Shown: positions 26,612 through 35,470 of the stretch, one piece after another
Numbering within the stretch: position 1 is the first letter of the stretch
Layout: every line of letters starts with the position of its first letter
Assembly: GCF_013364195.1 (NCBI RefSeq)
Contig: NZ_CP054918.1
Location: 3,523,001-3,587,000 of the forward strand
Origin: Streptomyces sp. NA04227
GTDB taxonomy: Bacteria; Actinomycetota; Actinomycetes; Streptomycetales; Streptomycetaceae
Length of the DNA stretch: 64,000 bases
Direction of reading: 5' to 3'
Notes under the pieces: model-generated
Databases searched by the model: none
Seen by the model: the letters and a program-made list of their open reading frames with translations, nothing else
Told to the model about the DNA's origin: nothing
Translations under genes and position numbers: made by a program

Positions 26612-27037
26612 ATGAAGACCGCAAACAGCACCGCAAACAGCAGCACCATTCTCTTTCGCAACACCATGCGCATCACCGACGGCCACCTCGACGGCTTCCG
26701 GCATGCCATCGCGCAGGCCGTGACATTCGCTCAAGAGCACGGTCCCCAGCTCATGGTGGAGGTGTTCATCGACGAGGAGAGGATGCTGGCGCACAGCTTC
26801 CAGCTCTACCGCGACTCCGACGCCATCCGCACCCACTGGCGGCTGTCGGACCCGTACATCCGCGAGGTGATGGAGCACTGCACCGTGCAGCACTTCGAGA
26901 TCTTCGGCGCACCGGACCACGACATCGTGGCGGCCCTCAAGACCCCCGACGGCGAATCCTTCCCCTTCACCGTCTCGCCCCGCCTCGCCGGCTTCAACCG
27001 TCTTGAGACGCCTGGTTGGGAGGGGTCGCCCTCCTAG
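26612..27037 (+). CDS. Conserved hypothetical protein (ABM-like)
   Basis: 141 aa from ATG 26612. The fold suggested by alternating strands and helices (RITDGHLDGFRHAIAQAV, QLMVEVFIDEERMLAHSF, CTVQHFEIFGAP) resembles the dimeric alpha/beta-barrel of antibiotic-biosynthesis-monooxygenase proteins, but key residues cannot be checked by eye. There is no signal peptide. The gene stands alone between a secreted protein gene and the DUF5990 gene. Function not assigned. Confidence 0.7.
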   Translation: MKTANSTANSSTILFRNTMRITDGHLDGFRHAIAQAVTFAQEHGPQLMVEVFIDEERMLAHSFQLYRDSDAIRTHWRLSDPYIREVMEHCTVQHFEIFGAPDHDIVAALKTPDGESFPFTVSPRLAGFNRLETPGWEGSPS

Positions 27038-27075
27038 ACGACCGTCCGCCCCCACGACAGCGGGATGATGGCCAC

Positions 27076-27543
27076 ATGCGCATCCGCATCGACGCAGTCG
27101 ACCTGCCCGGCCTCACCTGCCCCGCCCCCGCCGACAGCAAAGTGCCCGTCTACGACAACATCCACGTCGCCGTGCAACGCCGCGACCGTCCGGCCGAACT
27201 CCTCGAGCCACAGCCCGGCAACGCGCCGTCCGCGACATGGACCCTGGAGTGCACCGCTAGCCCCTCGCCGACCGGCACCGACATCAAAGGCCCGTACGTA
27301 CAGAACCGCCTGGGCCGCCGGTTCATCTACCTGTCGTGGGGCACGGTCGACGAGTCGGGCACCTTCTCGATGTTCCGCCGTGCCAAGCTCATGCTCGATG
27401 TCATCCCCGCCGACCTCCTCGCCACCGCCGCACGCGAGGGCCTCCTGGTCGGACGCCTCGGCCTGACCGACGCCCAGGGCGGGCCCCTGTGCGCACGGGT
27501 CGAGCCACCACACATCACTTGGACCGCCGTGCGCGCCGACTAG
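27076..27543 (+). CDS. DUF5990 family protein
   Basis: 155 aa from ATG 27076. The pattern MRIRIDAVDLPG, then NIHVAVQRR, then DIKGPYVQN, then RFIYLSWGTV, then MFRRAKLMLDVI is the DUF5990 signature, complete and intact. Members are small cytosolic proteins of unknown function common in actinomycetes. It lies 38 bp after the preceding hypothetical gene in the same direction, so they may share a transcript. Confidence 0.85.
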   Translation: MRIRIDAVDLPGLTCPAPADSKVPVYDNIHVAVQRRDRPAELLEPQPGNAPSATWTLECTASPSPTGTDIKGPYVQNRLGRRFIYLSWGTVDESGTFSMFRRAKLMLDVIPADLLATAAREGLLVGRLGLTDAQGGPLCARVEPPHITWTAVRAD

Positions 27544-27839
27544 GGAGGCACGTGGCACGCACCCCGACACGGCGGGTCAGCAGTACGTGGCCGAGCGCAT
27601 GGCAGGCGTCCTTCGTGAGTAACTCGCGGGGATTTACGGGGAGTTCGGAGTGAGGTCGCCGGTGAGGTCGCGGGCGGGCAAACCTGAAATCACGGAATCT
27701 GCGCAAGAGCATCACACGGGATACGCACAGGCTTGCGGAAGCGTCGTTACCGTTGCTGGCTGCTCGATCAAGCGTGCGTACCTGACCAGGCCGGGGCCCC
27801 AACGGGCCGACGGTACAAAGCGATTCAGGAAGACCGTAG
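27544..27839. other. Intergenic region
   Basis: 296 bp upstream of the SCO2400-family gene. It has a short direct repeat gtgaggtcgc near 27652-27671. No gene is supported. Confidence 0.45.
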
Positions 27840-28745
27840 ATGGACTACTGCTCCGCGTGTCGTCGGCATCTCAACGGAGCCCTGGTGTGTCCCGGGTGCG
27901 GCGCCTACGCCCCCGACGTGGCTCCGCCCGCAGCCGACGGTCACACCGCGCCGGTCTGGGGCACGCTCGCGGCGACGGCGTCCGAGCCCGGCAGTCCTCT
28001 GCTGCCCGACAGCTCTCTCCACGACGGTCCTCTGCCCGACGGTTCTCTCCCCGGCAGCCCTGCGCCCGACGACGCGTCCGCGGACGTCGATGCGAGCGCG
28101 CCCGCCGAGATCGAGCAGGTACGGCCCGTGGGGACCGGAAGGGCGGCGCGGCGGCGTCAAATGGCGCGGTGGAAGAAGAACAAGCGACGGGCCGCTGTGG
28201 CGACCGCCGTGGCCATCGTCGGTGGCGGGCTGACCGTCGCCGCGCTGGACCGGCAGTCCGCCGACCGGGCCCAGGCTGCCAGCGCACCGGACAACCGGAG
28301 CATGGATCTGGTGGACGAGCGAGCGCCCGAACGTGCCGTACCGGCACCCGAATCGCACGCCGACGACCGGACGTCGCGTCGTGCCGGTGCCAACGGGGAA
28401 GGGGAATCGCGGGACGCGGCCCCGGTGCGGCAGCAGCAGCGGCACTACGCCTCCGCCGAGCCCCACGCCGCACGGACTGCTCCCGCCACGGCGCCGACAG
28501 CCCGTAAGACCGCCACCGACTCCGACTCCTCTCGCTCCACCGAGGCATCACACCCTGCGCCGCGGACCACCGCTCAGGCTCAGCCTCCCGCCGCCGCTCC
28601 CGCCGACAGCGGCGGTACGGCGACACCGGCGCCCACCGCCCCGGCTCCCACCGGCAACACGGGCGCGAACGCGCCGCAGGACGAGACCGCGACGCCTCCG
28701 ACCTCCCCGTTGCAGATCTGCCTGCTCGGGCTCTGCATCGGCTGA
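27840..28745 (+). CDS. SCO2400-family zinc-ribbon protein
   Basis: 301 aa from ATG 27840, with AGGAAG 7 bases upstream. The N-terminus MDYCSACRRHLNGALVCPGC has the two C-x2-C knuckles of the SCO2400 family. A basic segment RWKKNKRRAAVATAVAIVGG at about 100-125 is a single membrane-spanning helix. The rest is a long Pro/Ala/Thr-rich, likely extracellular tail ending ICLLGLCIG. The role is unknown. The layout suggests a membrane protein with a cytoplasmic zinc ribbon. Confidence 0.88.
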   Translation: MDYCSACRRHLNGALVCPGCGAYAPDVAPPAADGHTAPVWGTLAATASEPGSPLLPDSSLHDGPLPDGSLPGSPAPDDASADVDASAPAEIEQVRPVGTGRAARRRQMARWKKNKRRAAVATAVAIVGGGLTVAALDRQSADRAQAASAPDNRSMDLVDERAPERAVPAPESHADDRTSRRAGANGEGESRDAAPVRQQQRHYASAEPHAARTAPATAPTARKTATDSDSSRSTEASHPAPRTTAQAQPPAAAPADSGGTATPAPTAPAPTGNTGANAPQDETATPPTSPLQICLLGLCIG

Positions 28746-28822
28746 CCGGGGCTCGACCACCGGCCCGCGGTACCTCTCGACGACCGCGACCACGACGGGC
28801 GCGGCGTGGCCGTCTCGACCGC

Positions 28823-28862
28823 GACCGGCCCCGGGTGGAAGCATCTCCACCCGGGGCCGGTC
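28823..28862. terminator. Bidirectional terminator, 17-bp perfect stem
   Basis: 28823-28839 pairs perfectly with 28846-28862 around loop AGCATC, between the convergent SCO2400-family and beta-helix genes. Confidence 0.9.
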
Positions 28863-28940
28863 GCCGTCAGGAATCTCTCAGCTCGCCGTCAGGTCTCTCT
28901 CAGCTCACCGTCGGGTACCTCTCAGCTCACCGTCAGCTCA
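28862..28940. repeat. 22-bp tandem repeat x3.5 running into a stop codon
   Basis: Units cgccgtcagg...ctctcagct at 28862-28883, 28884-28905 and 28906-28927 plus a partial copy that overlaps the stop codon (28933-28935) of the minus-strand beta-helix gene. Confidence 0.9.
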
Positions 28941-31461
28941 CGCCACGCAGCTTCCACTGCTGGTTGGCCTCTCCGCCGCAGGTCCACTGGACGAGCGGGG
29001 CCCCGTCGCCGCTTGAATTCCCTGAGACATCAAGGCACTTGCCGCTGCTCCGGGAGATCACCTGCCGATAGCCGTCACCCGTCTCCGTCAGCTTCCACTG
29101 CTGGTTCGTCTGGTTGCCGCAGGCCCACTGGACGACCGCGGCACCGTCGGCGTCCGAGGCGTCCGCGACGTCCAGGCACCTGCCGCTGTTGAGGTTGATC
29201 AGCTTGACGTACCCGTTGCCCTGGTCGGCCACGGTGAACCGCTGGTTGAGCTGAGGGCCGCAGGTCCACTGCACGGCCGCCGCGCCGTCGGTGACCGAAC
29301 CCCCGGGGATGTCCAGGCACTTGTCGCTGCTCTTGGAGACCAGTGTGCTGAGGTCGCGGCCGCCGTCCTCGCAGCCGGTGAAGTCGCAGCCGGGGACCCA
29401 GGGCGTCTGGCCGGACTCGTAGGCGCCCAAGTCCGGGGCGGCGCCCACGTATCCGTCCGTCAGGCCGTCGACCGGTGTACCGGCGTCGACGGCGGGCGAG
29501 GTCGACCGGATGCTGTAGTCGCCCTTGTCGGCGGCGGTGTACTGCGGGTCGGGCTCCTTGCCGTTCAGGCTGCGCGTGGTGACCAGGCTGTGGCTCTCGT
29601 CCGGAGTGCCGCCCGGGAGGTAGTCGTACGTCCGGCCGTCCGGGTGGGCGCCGTCGAGGATGTTGTTGCGCAGCACGGTGTTGGCCACGTGCGAGGCGTC
29701 GGCGTAGTAGTTGAAGATGGTCGAACCGGAGCCGGTGACAAAGGTGTTGTTGACGATGCTGCCGGTCAGGTAGGGCAGGTCCTTGCCCGACTGGGTGAAC
29801 CCGCCGTGCGAGATGCCGGTGCCGCCCCTCAGGTTCCAGGCGACGTTGTGGTCGACGTTCACGTCGTAGCTGCCGTTGTCGAAGTGGAAGCCGTTGGCTA
29901 TCTGGGCCGAGTCGTGGATCCAGTTGTGGTCCATGCGGGTGCCGGTGTATGCGGTGTTGCAGCAGGTGTAGACGGCGCCCAGATCAAAGTTGATCTTGGC
30001 GAAGTCGTACATGTCGTTGTAGGCGATGCGCAGGTTCTTGTAACCGGCGTTGGGATAGGCGTTGGTGTTCATGTTGACGACGTCCCGGCCGGTGGAGCGC
30101 ATCGTGTTGTGCGTGATCTCCACCCCGTTCGCACCCACCTCCAGCGCCACCGCCGCGGTGTACGTGCCGCCGTACGCCACGTCGCTGATGAGGTTGTTGT
30201 CGATGACGTGGCCGGAGCCCTTGACCGAGATGCCGTTGCCCATCGAGTACCGCAGGGTGCTGTTGCGCACCGTGTTGTCGGCTCCGTGCAGCAGGATTCC
30301 GCTGTCGAAGTGGTGGTTGGCGTCGTAGACCCCCGCGTACGGCAGGCCGGTGTCGTACTGGGAGGTCTGCCAGGTCGACAGGTACTCGGCCTTGATGCCG
30401 TCCAGGACGTTGTGGGTGCTGTTGTCGTCGGTGGTGAGCGACGTGGCGAACAGCTTGATCCCGCGGACCGTGATGTGGCTGCGGTCATTGAGGTTGAAGC
30501 CGTAGTTGCGCTTCTTGGCGGTGATGTCGGTGGGCGCCTTCCCGTCCGGGGCCCACATGAACAGTTCCTTCGCGCCCGCGTCGTAGTACCAGGCGTTGGG
30601 GCCCCTCAGCAGTGACTTCTTGCCGACCAGACGGAACTTGGTCGAGTTGCCGCCCGGCGAGACATGGCCGTCGCTGCCCGGGAAACTGAGATCGAGCACC
30701 TTGTTGCCGCCGCTGAGATCGCCCTTGGTGACACTCGCCGAGTTGGCCACCCAGGAACCGGCCATGTACACGGTGGCCCCGGTCATGTCCCCCAGGTCGG
30801 GGAAGTCGTCGTAGGTCAGGGTGCCGCTCAGGACCGCGGTGCACGGCGGGGTGGCGCAGGTCTCGCCGGAGCCCGAGCGGGTGGACGACCACCCGCCCGT
30901 GATGAACGACTGGTCCCACGGATCGCTGGAGGCCGCGGGGAAAGCGGCCTCCGGCACGAGGGCGCCGGAGGTGAAGACCTGGTTGGCCCACAGGTCTTCG
31001 TTGGACGGGTACTGCGTGGAGCTGTACGGAGCGTCGGCGGTGCCGGCCAGGGTCACCTTCGCCTTGTAGATGCTGCCGCTGTCGAGGCTCCAGCCCGTCA
31101 CGGTGTCGGTGCCGTCGACGGTGACGTCCGCTCCGGGTTCCGAGGCGAAGGTGACGGGGGCGTCGGCGCTGCCCGACACCCGCGGGGTCACCGTCTCCCG
31201 GTAGGTGCCGCTGCGGATGAGGCAGGTGTCGCCCCCGACGGCGACATCGGCGCACTTCTGGATCGTCTTGAAGGGGTTGGCCGACGAACCCGGGCCGGTG
31301 TCCTCGCCGTCGGGCGAAACGTAGTACGTCGTCCCGGCGGTGGCCCCGGCGGCCCCAGCGGCCGCCGGTGTCGGCGCCGCGGCGAGGACGACCGCGCCCA
31401 CGGTGAGAGCGACTGCCGAGATCAAGGTTCTTCGGTCGGGCGGAGCAGTGGGGGAAGGCAT
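28933..31461 (-). CDS. Secreted right-handed beta-helix protein with ricin-type lectin domain
   Basis: 842 aa from ATG 31461, with GAAGGAG 5-6 bases upstream. The signal peptide ends near PAAAGA. TYYVSPDGEDTGPGSSANPF KTIQ at about 45-70 is the classic start of DUF1565/PbH1 beta-helix proteins. The helix continues to about residue 650 with repeated GxxxNTVRN / DNNLIS-type turns. The last 130 residues are a three-lobed ricin B (CBM13) module with SGRCLDV-type starts and two intact QQW motifs; the first lobe is QRF. It is probably a polysaccharide lyase or hydrolase targeted by a lectin, but the catalytic class cannot be read by eye. Two palindromic operators lie 234 bp upstream. Confidence 0.9.
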   Translation of the reverse strand: MPSPTAPPDRRTLISAVALTVGAVVLAAAPTPAAAGAAGATAGTTYYVSPDGEDTGPGSSANPFKTIQKCADVAVGGDTCLIRSGTYRETVTPRVSGSADAPVTFASEPGADVTVDGTDTVTGWSLDSGSIYKAKVTLAGTADAPYSSTQYPSNEDLWANQVFTSGALVPEAAFPAASSDPWDQSFITGGWSSTRSGSGETCATPPCTAVLSGTLTYDDFPDLGDMTGATVYMAGSWVANSASVTKGDLSGGNKVLDLSFPGSDGHVSPGGNSTKFRLVGKKSLLRGPNAWYYDAGAKELFMWAPDGKAPTDITAKKRNYGFNLNDRSHITVRGIKLFATSLTTDDNSTHNVLDGIKAEYLSTWQTSQYDTGLPYAGVYDANHHFDSGILLHGADNTVRNSTLRYSMGNGISVKGSGHVIDNNLISDVAYGGTYTAAVALEVGANGVEITHNTMRSTGRDVVNMNTNAYPNAGYKNLRIAYNDMYDFAKINFDLGAVYTCCNTAYTGTRMDHNWIHDSAQIANGFHFDNGSYDVNVDHNVAWNLRGGTGISHGGFTQSGKDLPYLTGSIVNNTFVTGSGSTIFNYYADASHVANTVLRNNILDGAHPDGRTYDYLPGGTPDESHSLVTTRSLNGKEPDPQYTAADKGDYSIRSTSPAVDAGTPVDGLTDGYVGAAPDLGAYESGQTPWVPGCDFTGCEDGGRDLSTLVSKSSDKCLDIPGGSVTDGAAAVQWTCGPQLNQRFTVADQGNGYVKLINLNSGRCLDVADASDADGAAVVQWACGNQTNQQWKLTETGDGYRQVISRSSGKCLDVSGNSSGDGAPLVQWTCGGEANQQWKLRGVS

Positions 31462-31478
31462 GGCGACTCCTTCAAGAA

Positions 31479-31528
31479 GCTCAGGGAAGCTCAGAAAGGT
31501 TCAGGGAAGTTCAGGGAAGCTCGGGACA
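31479..31528. repeat. 10-bp tandem repeat (G[CT]TCAGGGAA) x5 in 5' leader
   Basis: gctcagggaa, gctcagaaag, gttcagggaa, gttcagggaa and gctcgggaca lie 18-67 bases upstream of the beta-helix start codon. Confidence 0.85.
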
Positions 31529-31694
31529 AGAAGGCAGGCAGGTACGGGGAGAGGCAAGGAACGAGGCAGGGCGCGGGACAGGGGGCACAGCAAAGGGGGC
31601 AGCACCGAGGCAACCGGTGAGCGGCGTGCAAGCGGAAGTGCCGACAGAAGTGCGAGCAGAGACGGTGTCCCGAGCCGTCTCGACGTCACACTTC

Positions 31695-31724
31695 ATGTTT
31701 ACGTAAACATGTTTGCGTAAACAT
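31695..31724. promoter_or_regulatory. Two overlapping 16-bp palindromic operators
   Basis: ATGTTTACGTAAACAT at 31695-31710 is a perfect palindrome. ATGTTTGCGTAAACAT at 31709-31724 shares its first two bases and differs by one base. Such A/T-rich perfect symmetry in this GC-rich background is typical of a repressor site, LacI-like in having a central CG. No regulator gene is adjacent. The beta-helix gene is the likely target. Confidence 0.75.
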
Positions 31725-31857
31725 TCCACCGCAGACTGGTTGCCGAAGGTCGGGCCAGTGCAGCACCTGCCGAAACCGGCTGTCAAGACCCGTGCAATGC
31801 GCCCGATCGCGTGCGGAGTTGACGCCCTTCGCCTCTCGTCGCCCGCTCAACGACCAC

Positions 31858-31892
31858 GGCCCGGGTCGGGGACATGGTCCCCGACCCGGGCC
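31858..31892 (-). terminator. Terminator of the DUF4232 lipoprotein gene
   Basis: 16-bp perfect stem (31858-31873 with 31877-31892) with a 3-base loop, about 100 bp past the lipoprotein stop. Confidence 0.8.
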
Positions 31893-31993
31893 TTCGCACT
31901 GTCAGGCCGACCGGCTCCCGCGTGCCGGAGCCGCGCGCTGAACCGCCCTCGCCTGAACCGCCTTCGCCTGAACTCCCTGTATCTGACCTGCCG

Positions 31994-32674
31994 TTACTCG
32001 GTCGTGTGCGTGGGGTAGACCTCGACGTCGGTGTACGCGCCCTTGATGTCCCCTGCGCCCGCGGGCCACTCCAGGGTCACGCTGTGGGTCTCGTTCGGGG
32101 GCGTCACCAGGATGTTGGTCGGGTCCGCGAGGCTGTCGCCGGAGCTGTCGATGTCGTAGGCGAGGTTGAAAACGGCGGCGTCGCCGGGCTTCAGGGTGGT
32201 GATGCGCGGCTGGGCGTTGCCGCGCCCGATGGGGTTCGAGGTGTTGTCGGCGTCCTTGATGTCCACGCCCGCGAAGCCCGTCGCCGAGCAGGTGGTCGAA
32301 CCCCGGTTGATCATGGTGATGTCAATCCTGCCGGACTCCTCGTCGGGCGAGGCGTCCCTGGCATCGATGGCCAGGTCCTCCGTCTTGCAGAACTTGACCT
32401 TGCCACCGGTCTCCGTCGCGCCGTCCGCGGAGTCGGCGCCGTCGCCGGAGCCCGGCTGCTCATTGCCACCGGCCTGCGAGCCGTCGGAGCTGGAGCCGCC
32501 CTCCGGCTGCACGTCACCGTCCGACTTCGCGTCACTGTTCGAGGACGAGGAAGACGAGGACGAGGACCCCTTGGAGGACGAGTCCTTCCCGGAGTCGTCG
32601 CCACAGGCAGTGAGCGAGAGGGCGGCGGCGACGCCGAGGGCGGCGAGAGCGGAGAGGCGGGTGTACTTCTTCAC
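31994..32674 (-). CDS. DUF4232 lipoprotein
   Basis: 226 aa from GTG 32674, with GGGGGG just upstream. The signal peptide ends in lipobox LTAC. A 70-residue Ser/Asp/Gly-rich linker follows the Cys. The C-terminal DUF4232 domain shows CKTEDLAIDARDA, ITMINRGSTTCSATGFAGVD and the final SVTLEWPAGA segment, with the paired Cys typical of the family. It is an exported lipoprotein of unknown function, very common in Streptomyces. A GTG-started longer frame from 32731 would precede the signal and is rejected. Confidence 0.9.
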   Translation of the reverse strand: MKKYTRLSALAALGVAAALSLTACGDDSGKDSSSKGSSSSSSSSSNSDAKSDGDVQPEGGSSSDGSQAGGNEQPGSGDGADSADGATETGGKVKFCKTEDLAIDARDASPDEESGRIDITMINRGSTTCSATGFAGVDIKDADNTSNPIGRGNAQPRITTLKPGDAAVFNLAYDIDSSGDSLADPTNILVTPPNETHSVTLEWPAGAGDIKGAYTDVEVYPTHTTE

Positions 32675-32997
32675 GGTGTTCCCCCCAGAAGTAACGCGGT
32701 GCGTGTGGTCTGCAATGTTTGTATCTCGCACCGAGTTACAGGATGTCCCCTACGCCGTCTTCGTTCTGTCACAGGCGTATTGACCGCACGAGGCGGGCCG
32801 GAGGACGGGTGAGCCCCCTCATGGCGTGACGCGTCCCGCTCGCGATGCAGGGCAGGCGTGAGCACGCGGAGTGGGGGGGCTCACCCTTGCACCGAGTCAG
32901 CCCGTCGGCAGCTGCGATCCGCGTTCGTCGTGGTCGAGTTCTGTGCTGTATCGACTGTCGATCGGACTCCGGACGTGGAGCGCCCGTCTCCTGATCC

Positions 32998-35235
32998 TCA
33001 GAAGTCGCGCGACGCCGCTCGGGCCCTCGCCGCCAGCGCGTACGGATCCCCGACCGGGGTGACGGCGTAACGGCGGTCCGAGGCGATCCAGTCGGATTCG
33101 TGTGCGTACCAGTCGATCTTCTCCGGCTGGGTTCCCGTGGTGAGTGCCCGGTCCAGTGTGGCGAAGTAGCGCTTCCAGCGGCCGTGGTAGAAGTCGCCGA
33201 GCAGGCCCTGCCAGCCGCGGTTGCAGTAGTCGTGCAGGTCCGCCTCGGAGAGCGCCTTGTTGCCCCAGGTGGTGAGGACCTGCTTGGCGTCCGCGACGAA
33301 TGCGCGTTGTTCGTCGGCGTCGGCGCCCGCGGCACGGGCGCTTTCGATCCACGGGCCGAGGAGGTAGGCGGGGACCGTGCCCACGAGTTCGTCCGTCAGG
33401 AGGATCAGGTCGAGCCAACGGGACGTCAGCTTGCGGAATTCCGGCAGGTCCTTCGCGTCGTAGGCCGCCTTGATCCTCGGGAGGAGGGTGCGGCTGCCGT
33501 TGTCGAGAACCTGACGGGCGACGGAGACGAGGTCGTACCGGTACGCGGTCGAGGAGCGCAGCGGGCCCGGCACGGCGAGGAGGTCGTCCAGGGCGGTGGC
33601 GAACCTGGCCGCGTCGTAGACGATTTTCGTGGGTGACCACGCGGCGGCGGTGGTGACCGTCAACGACGGCCGGGCGTGGAAGAGGCTGTCGTGTGCCTCG
33701 TCGAAGCCGGTGGCCGGGAGGGCGTACGCGGTGGCGCCCATGGTCCGCCAGGCGCGTTCGGCCGAGATGTTCGGGGCTCCCACCCGGCGCCGTGCGTAGT
33801 CCGAGAACCAGCTCGGGAGGTCAACGGGCCCGTCCCGCCAGGCCAGTTCGCCGAAGAACTCGAGCGGAAGCGCGTCGCCGTGGCCCGCTTCGGGTGACAG
33901 GGCGGTGCCGCGCACCCCGCTGCCTTCCTTGCCCAGCCACTCGAAGTAGCGCGTGTTCCACACGCCGAGGTTGCCGCCCATGGTGGTGTGCCCGCCGAAG
34001 TTCCACACCCCGCCGAAGGAGTACGGGGTGCGGCCCCAGAGCTCTTCGCGCGAGGAGTCGGGGAAGCGGTCGGACTGGAAATCGACGATGAGAGAGGTGT
34101 CGGGGTCGAGCTTGCCGAGCAGTTCTCCGCGCGGGTTGTCCTGCCAGGCGTGCATCTCCCAGACGGCACCCGGGCGGGCCGCCTGCAGGGCCTTCTCGAT
34201 TCCGGCGGCCGCCTCGTCCAGCGGGATGGTGACCTTGCCGCCCTCCGTGAACGGATTCATCGCGTACATGTCCGCGGTGCCGAACAGGTCTTCCTGGATG
34301 GCGTAGAAGCGGGCCGCCACACGCTGGTAGAGGTCCGTGCGCGGGTCCAGCCAGGAACACATCTTCTGCGAGTACCAGGAGCCCCGGTCGAGGACGTTGG
34401 CGCCGGGGTTGCGCTCGGCGAAGTCGTCCGGGACGAAGCCGACGAAACCCGGGATGAGGGGTCTCATTCCGAGCTCCCGCATGCGGGCCAGAATCCGCCT
34501 GCCCAGGGCGACGTACCGGCGCTGGGAGGCCTCGGAGATGCCGCCGTCCTCCAGCGTCCAACCGCCCTGCCACATACCGGCCGCCAGGTGGGCCGGCGGT
34601 GGGGTCCAGCGCAGGACCTCGGCCCGGCCGTACCCGAACTCCTGCAAAGTGCGGTGCGCGACGTCTTCCATGCCGATGGGCATGAAGACCTGGTTGAAGC
34701 CGTGCGCGGCGAGGACGTCGAGCTCGCGCTCCCACTCGCGCCAAGTCCAGTGCGGTCCGGTGTAGTCCGTCCAGATGTCGTTGCCGAAAAGGCGGTTGGC
34801 GACGTTGGCGCTCCTGGTGAGGGGCGCGCGCGGCCGCGGCAGCCGTGCCGGAAGGGCGAGTTGGTCCCCGTCCCAGCCGATCGAGCAGTGGGCCACGTAC
34901 TTGAGGTACCAGTTGAAGCCGGTGAGCAGCACGGCGACGCTGGTGCCCTCGATGACGATGCCGCCCGAACAACCCTTGATACGGAAATGCTCGCGCCCCG
35001 GATCGGCGGAATCCGCGCCCGGCGCCGAACGGGCGGACACGGCACGGAAGTTGATCTGGTCCGCCACGCGCGAGCCGGCCAGCCGGGCGACCGCGGCCGA
35101 AGCGGGCGCGGTGTCGAACGCGCCGTCGGCCGACAACTCCCGCGGCGGCGCGTCCACGGCATGGGCCTGCGGAATTCCGAACACCCCGACCGCCGTTGCG
35201 GCGGATCCGGCTTTGATCAGATCACGACGTTTCAT
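32998..35235 (-). CDS. Secreted GH89 alpha-N-acetylglucosaminidase (first copy)
   Basis: 745 aa from ATG 35235. The N-terminus MKRRDLIKAGSAATAVGVFG is a twin-arginine type signal. The NAGLU layout is complete: an N-terminal alpha/beta domain (ILLTGF-like NWYLKYVAHCSIGWDG), the barrel (YTGPHWTWREWERELDVLAA HGFNQV), the general acid Glu331 in NPFTEGG and the nucleophile Glu449 in SPEAGHG, 118 residues apart as in the Clostridium perfringens enzyme, then the all-helical C-terminal domain. GH89 removes terminal alpha-linked GlcNAc from glycans. It lies downstream of a sugar ABC operon and a Gfo/Idh gene in the same direction, after 235 bp, so it probably feeds that importer. Confidence 0.93.
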   Translation of the reverse strand: MKRRDLIKAGSAATAVGVFGIPQAHAVDAPPRELSADGAFDTAPASAAVARLAGSRVADQINFRAVSARSAPGADSADPGREHFRIKGCSGGIVIEGTSVAVLLTGFNWYLKYVAHCSIGWDGDQLALPARLPRPRAPLTRSANVANRLFGNDIWTDYTGPHWTWREWERELDVLAAHGFNQVFMPIGMEDVAHRTLQEFGYGRAEVLRWTPPPAHLAAGMWQGGWTLEDGGISEASQRRYVALGRRILARMRELGMRPLIPGFVGFVPDDFAERNPGANVLDRGSWYSQKMCSWLDPRTDLYQRVAARFYAIQEDLFGTADMYAMNPFTEGGKVTIPLDEAAAGIEKALQAARPGAVWEMHAWQDNPRGELLGKLDPDTSLIVDFQSDRFPDSSREELWGRTPYSFGGVWNFGGHTTMGGNLGVWNTRYFEWLGKEGSGVRGTALSPEAGHGDALPLEFFGELAWRDGPVDLPSWFSDYARRRVGAPNISAERAWRTMGATAYALPATGFDEAHDSLFHARPSLTVTTAAAWSPTKIVYDAARFATALDDLLAVPGPLRSSTAYRYDLVSVARQVLDNGSRTLLPRIKAAYDAKDLPEFRKLTSRWLDLILLTDELVGTVPAYLLGPWIESARAAGADADEQRAFVADAKQVLTTWGNKALSEADLHDYCNRGWQGLLGDFYHGRWKRYFATLDRALTTGTQPEKIDWYAHESDWIASDRRYAVTPVGDPYALAARARAASRDF

Positions 35236-35470
35236 GCGTGCTCCTGTTCGGAGTTGGTCGGAGAGGTGGTTCTCGCGGCCCGGCCAGGAAGGTCGGGGGT
35301 CGCGAAATGTCAGAGACGCACGAGGTATTCACGTGTACGCCCCGAACATCCCCAAACATTCCGGTGTGGCCCCCTACCTGCCATGGACGGATCTCAACTG
35401 CCCTTGGACAAATGGCCACTTGTGCATGTCGTCGAACCGTCCGGCGCCGGACCGGCGGAGGCCTCGGCCG

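Larger units (their letters stand above)
31462..31993. other. Regulatory intergenic region upstream of the beta-helix gene
   Basis: 532 bp without a gene. From right to left it holds the lipoprotein terminator (31858-31892), the double palindrome (31695-31724), and 10-bp repeats (31479-31528) that would be in the 5' untranslated leader. Confidence 0.6.
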
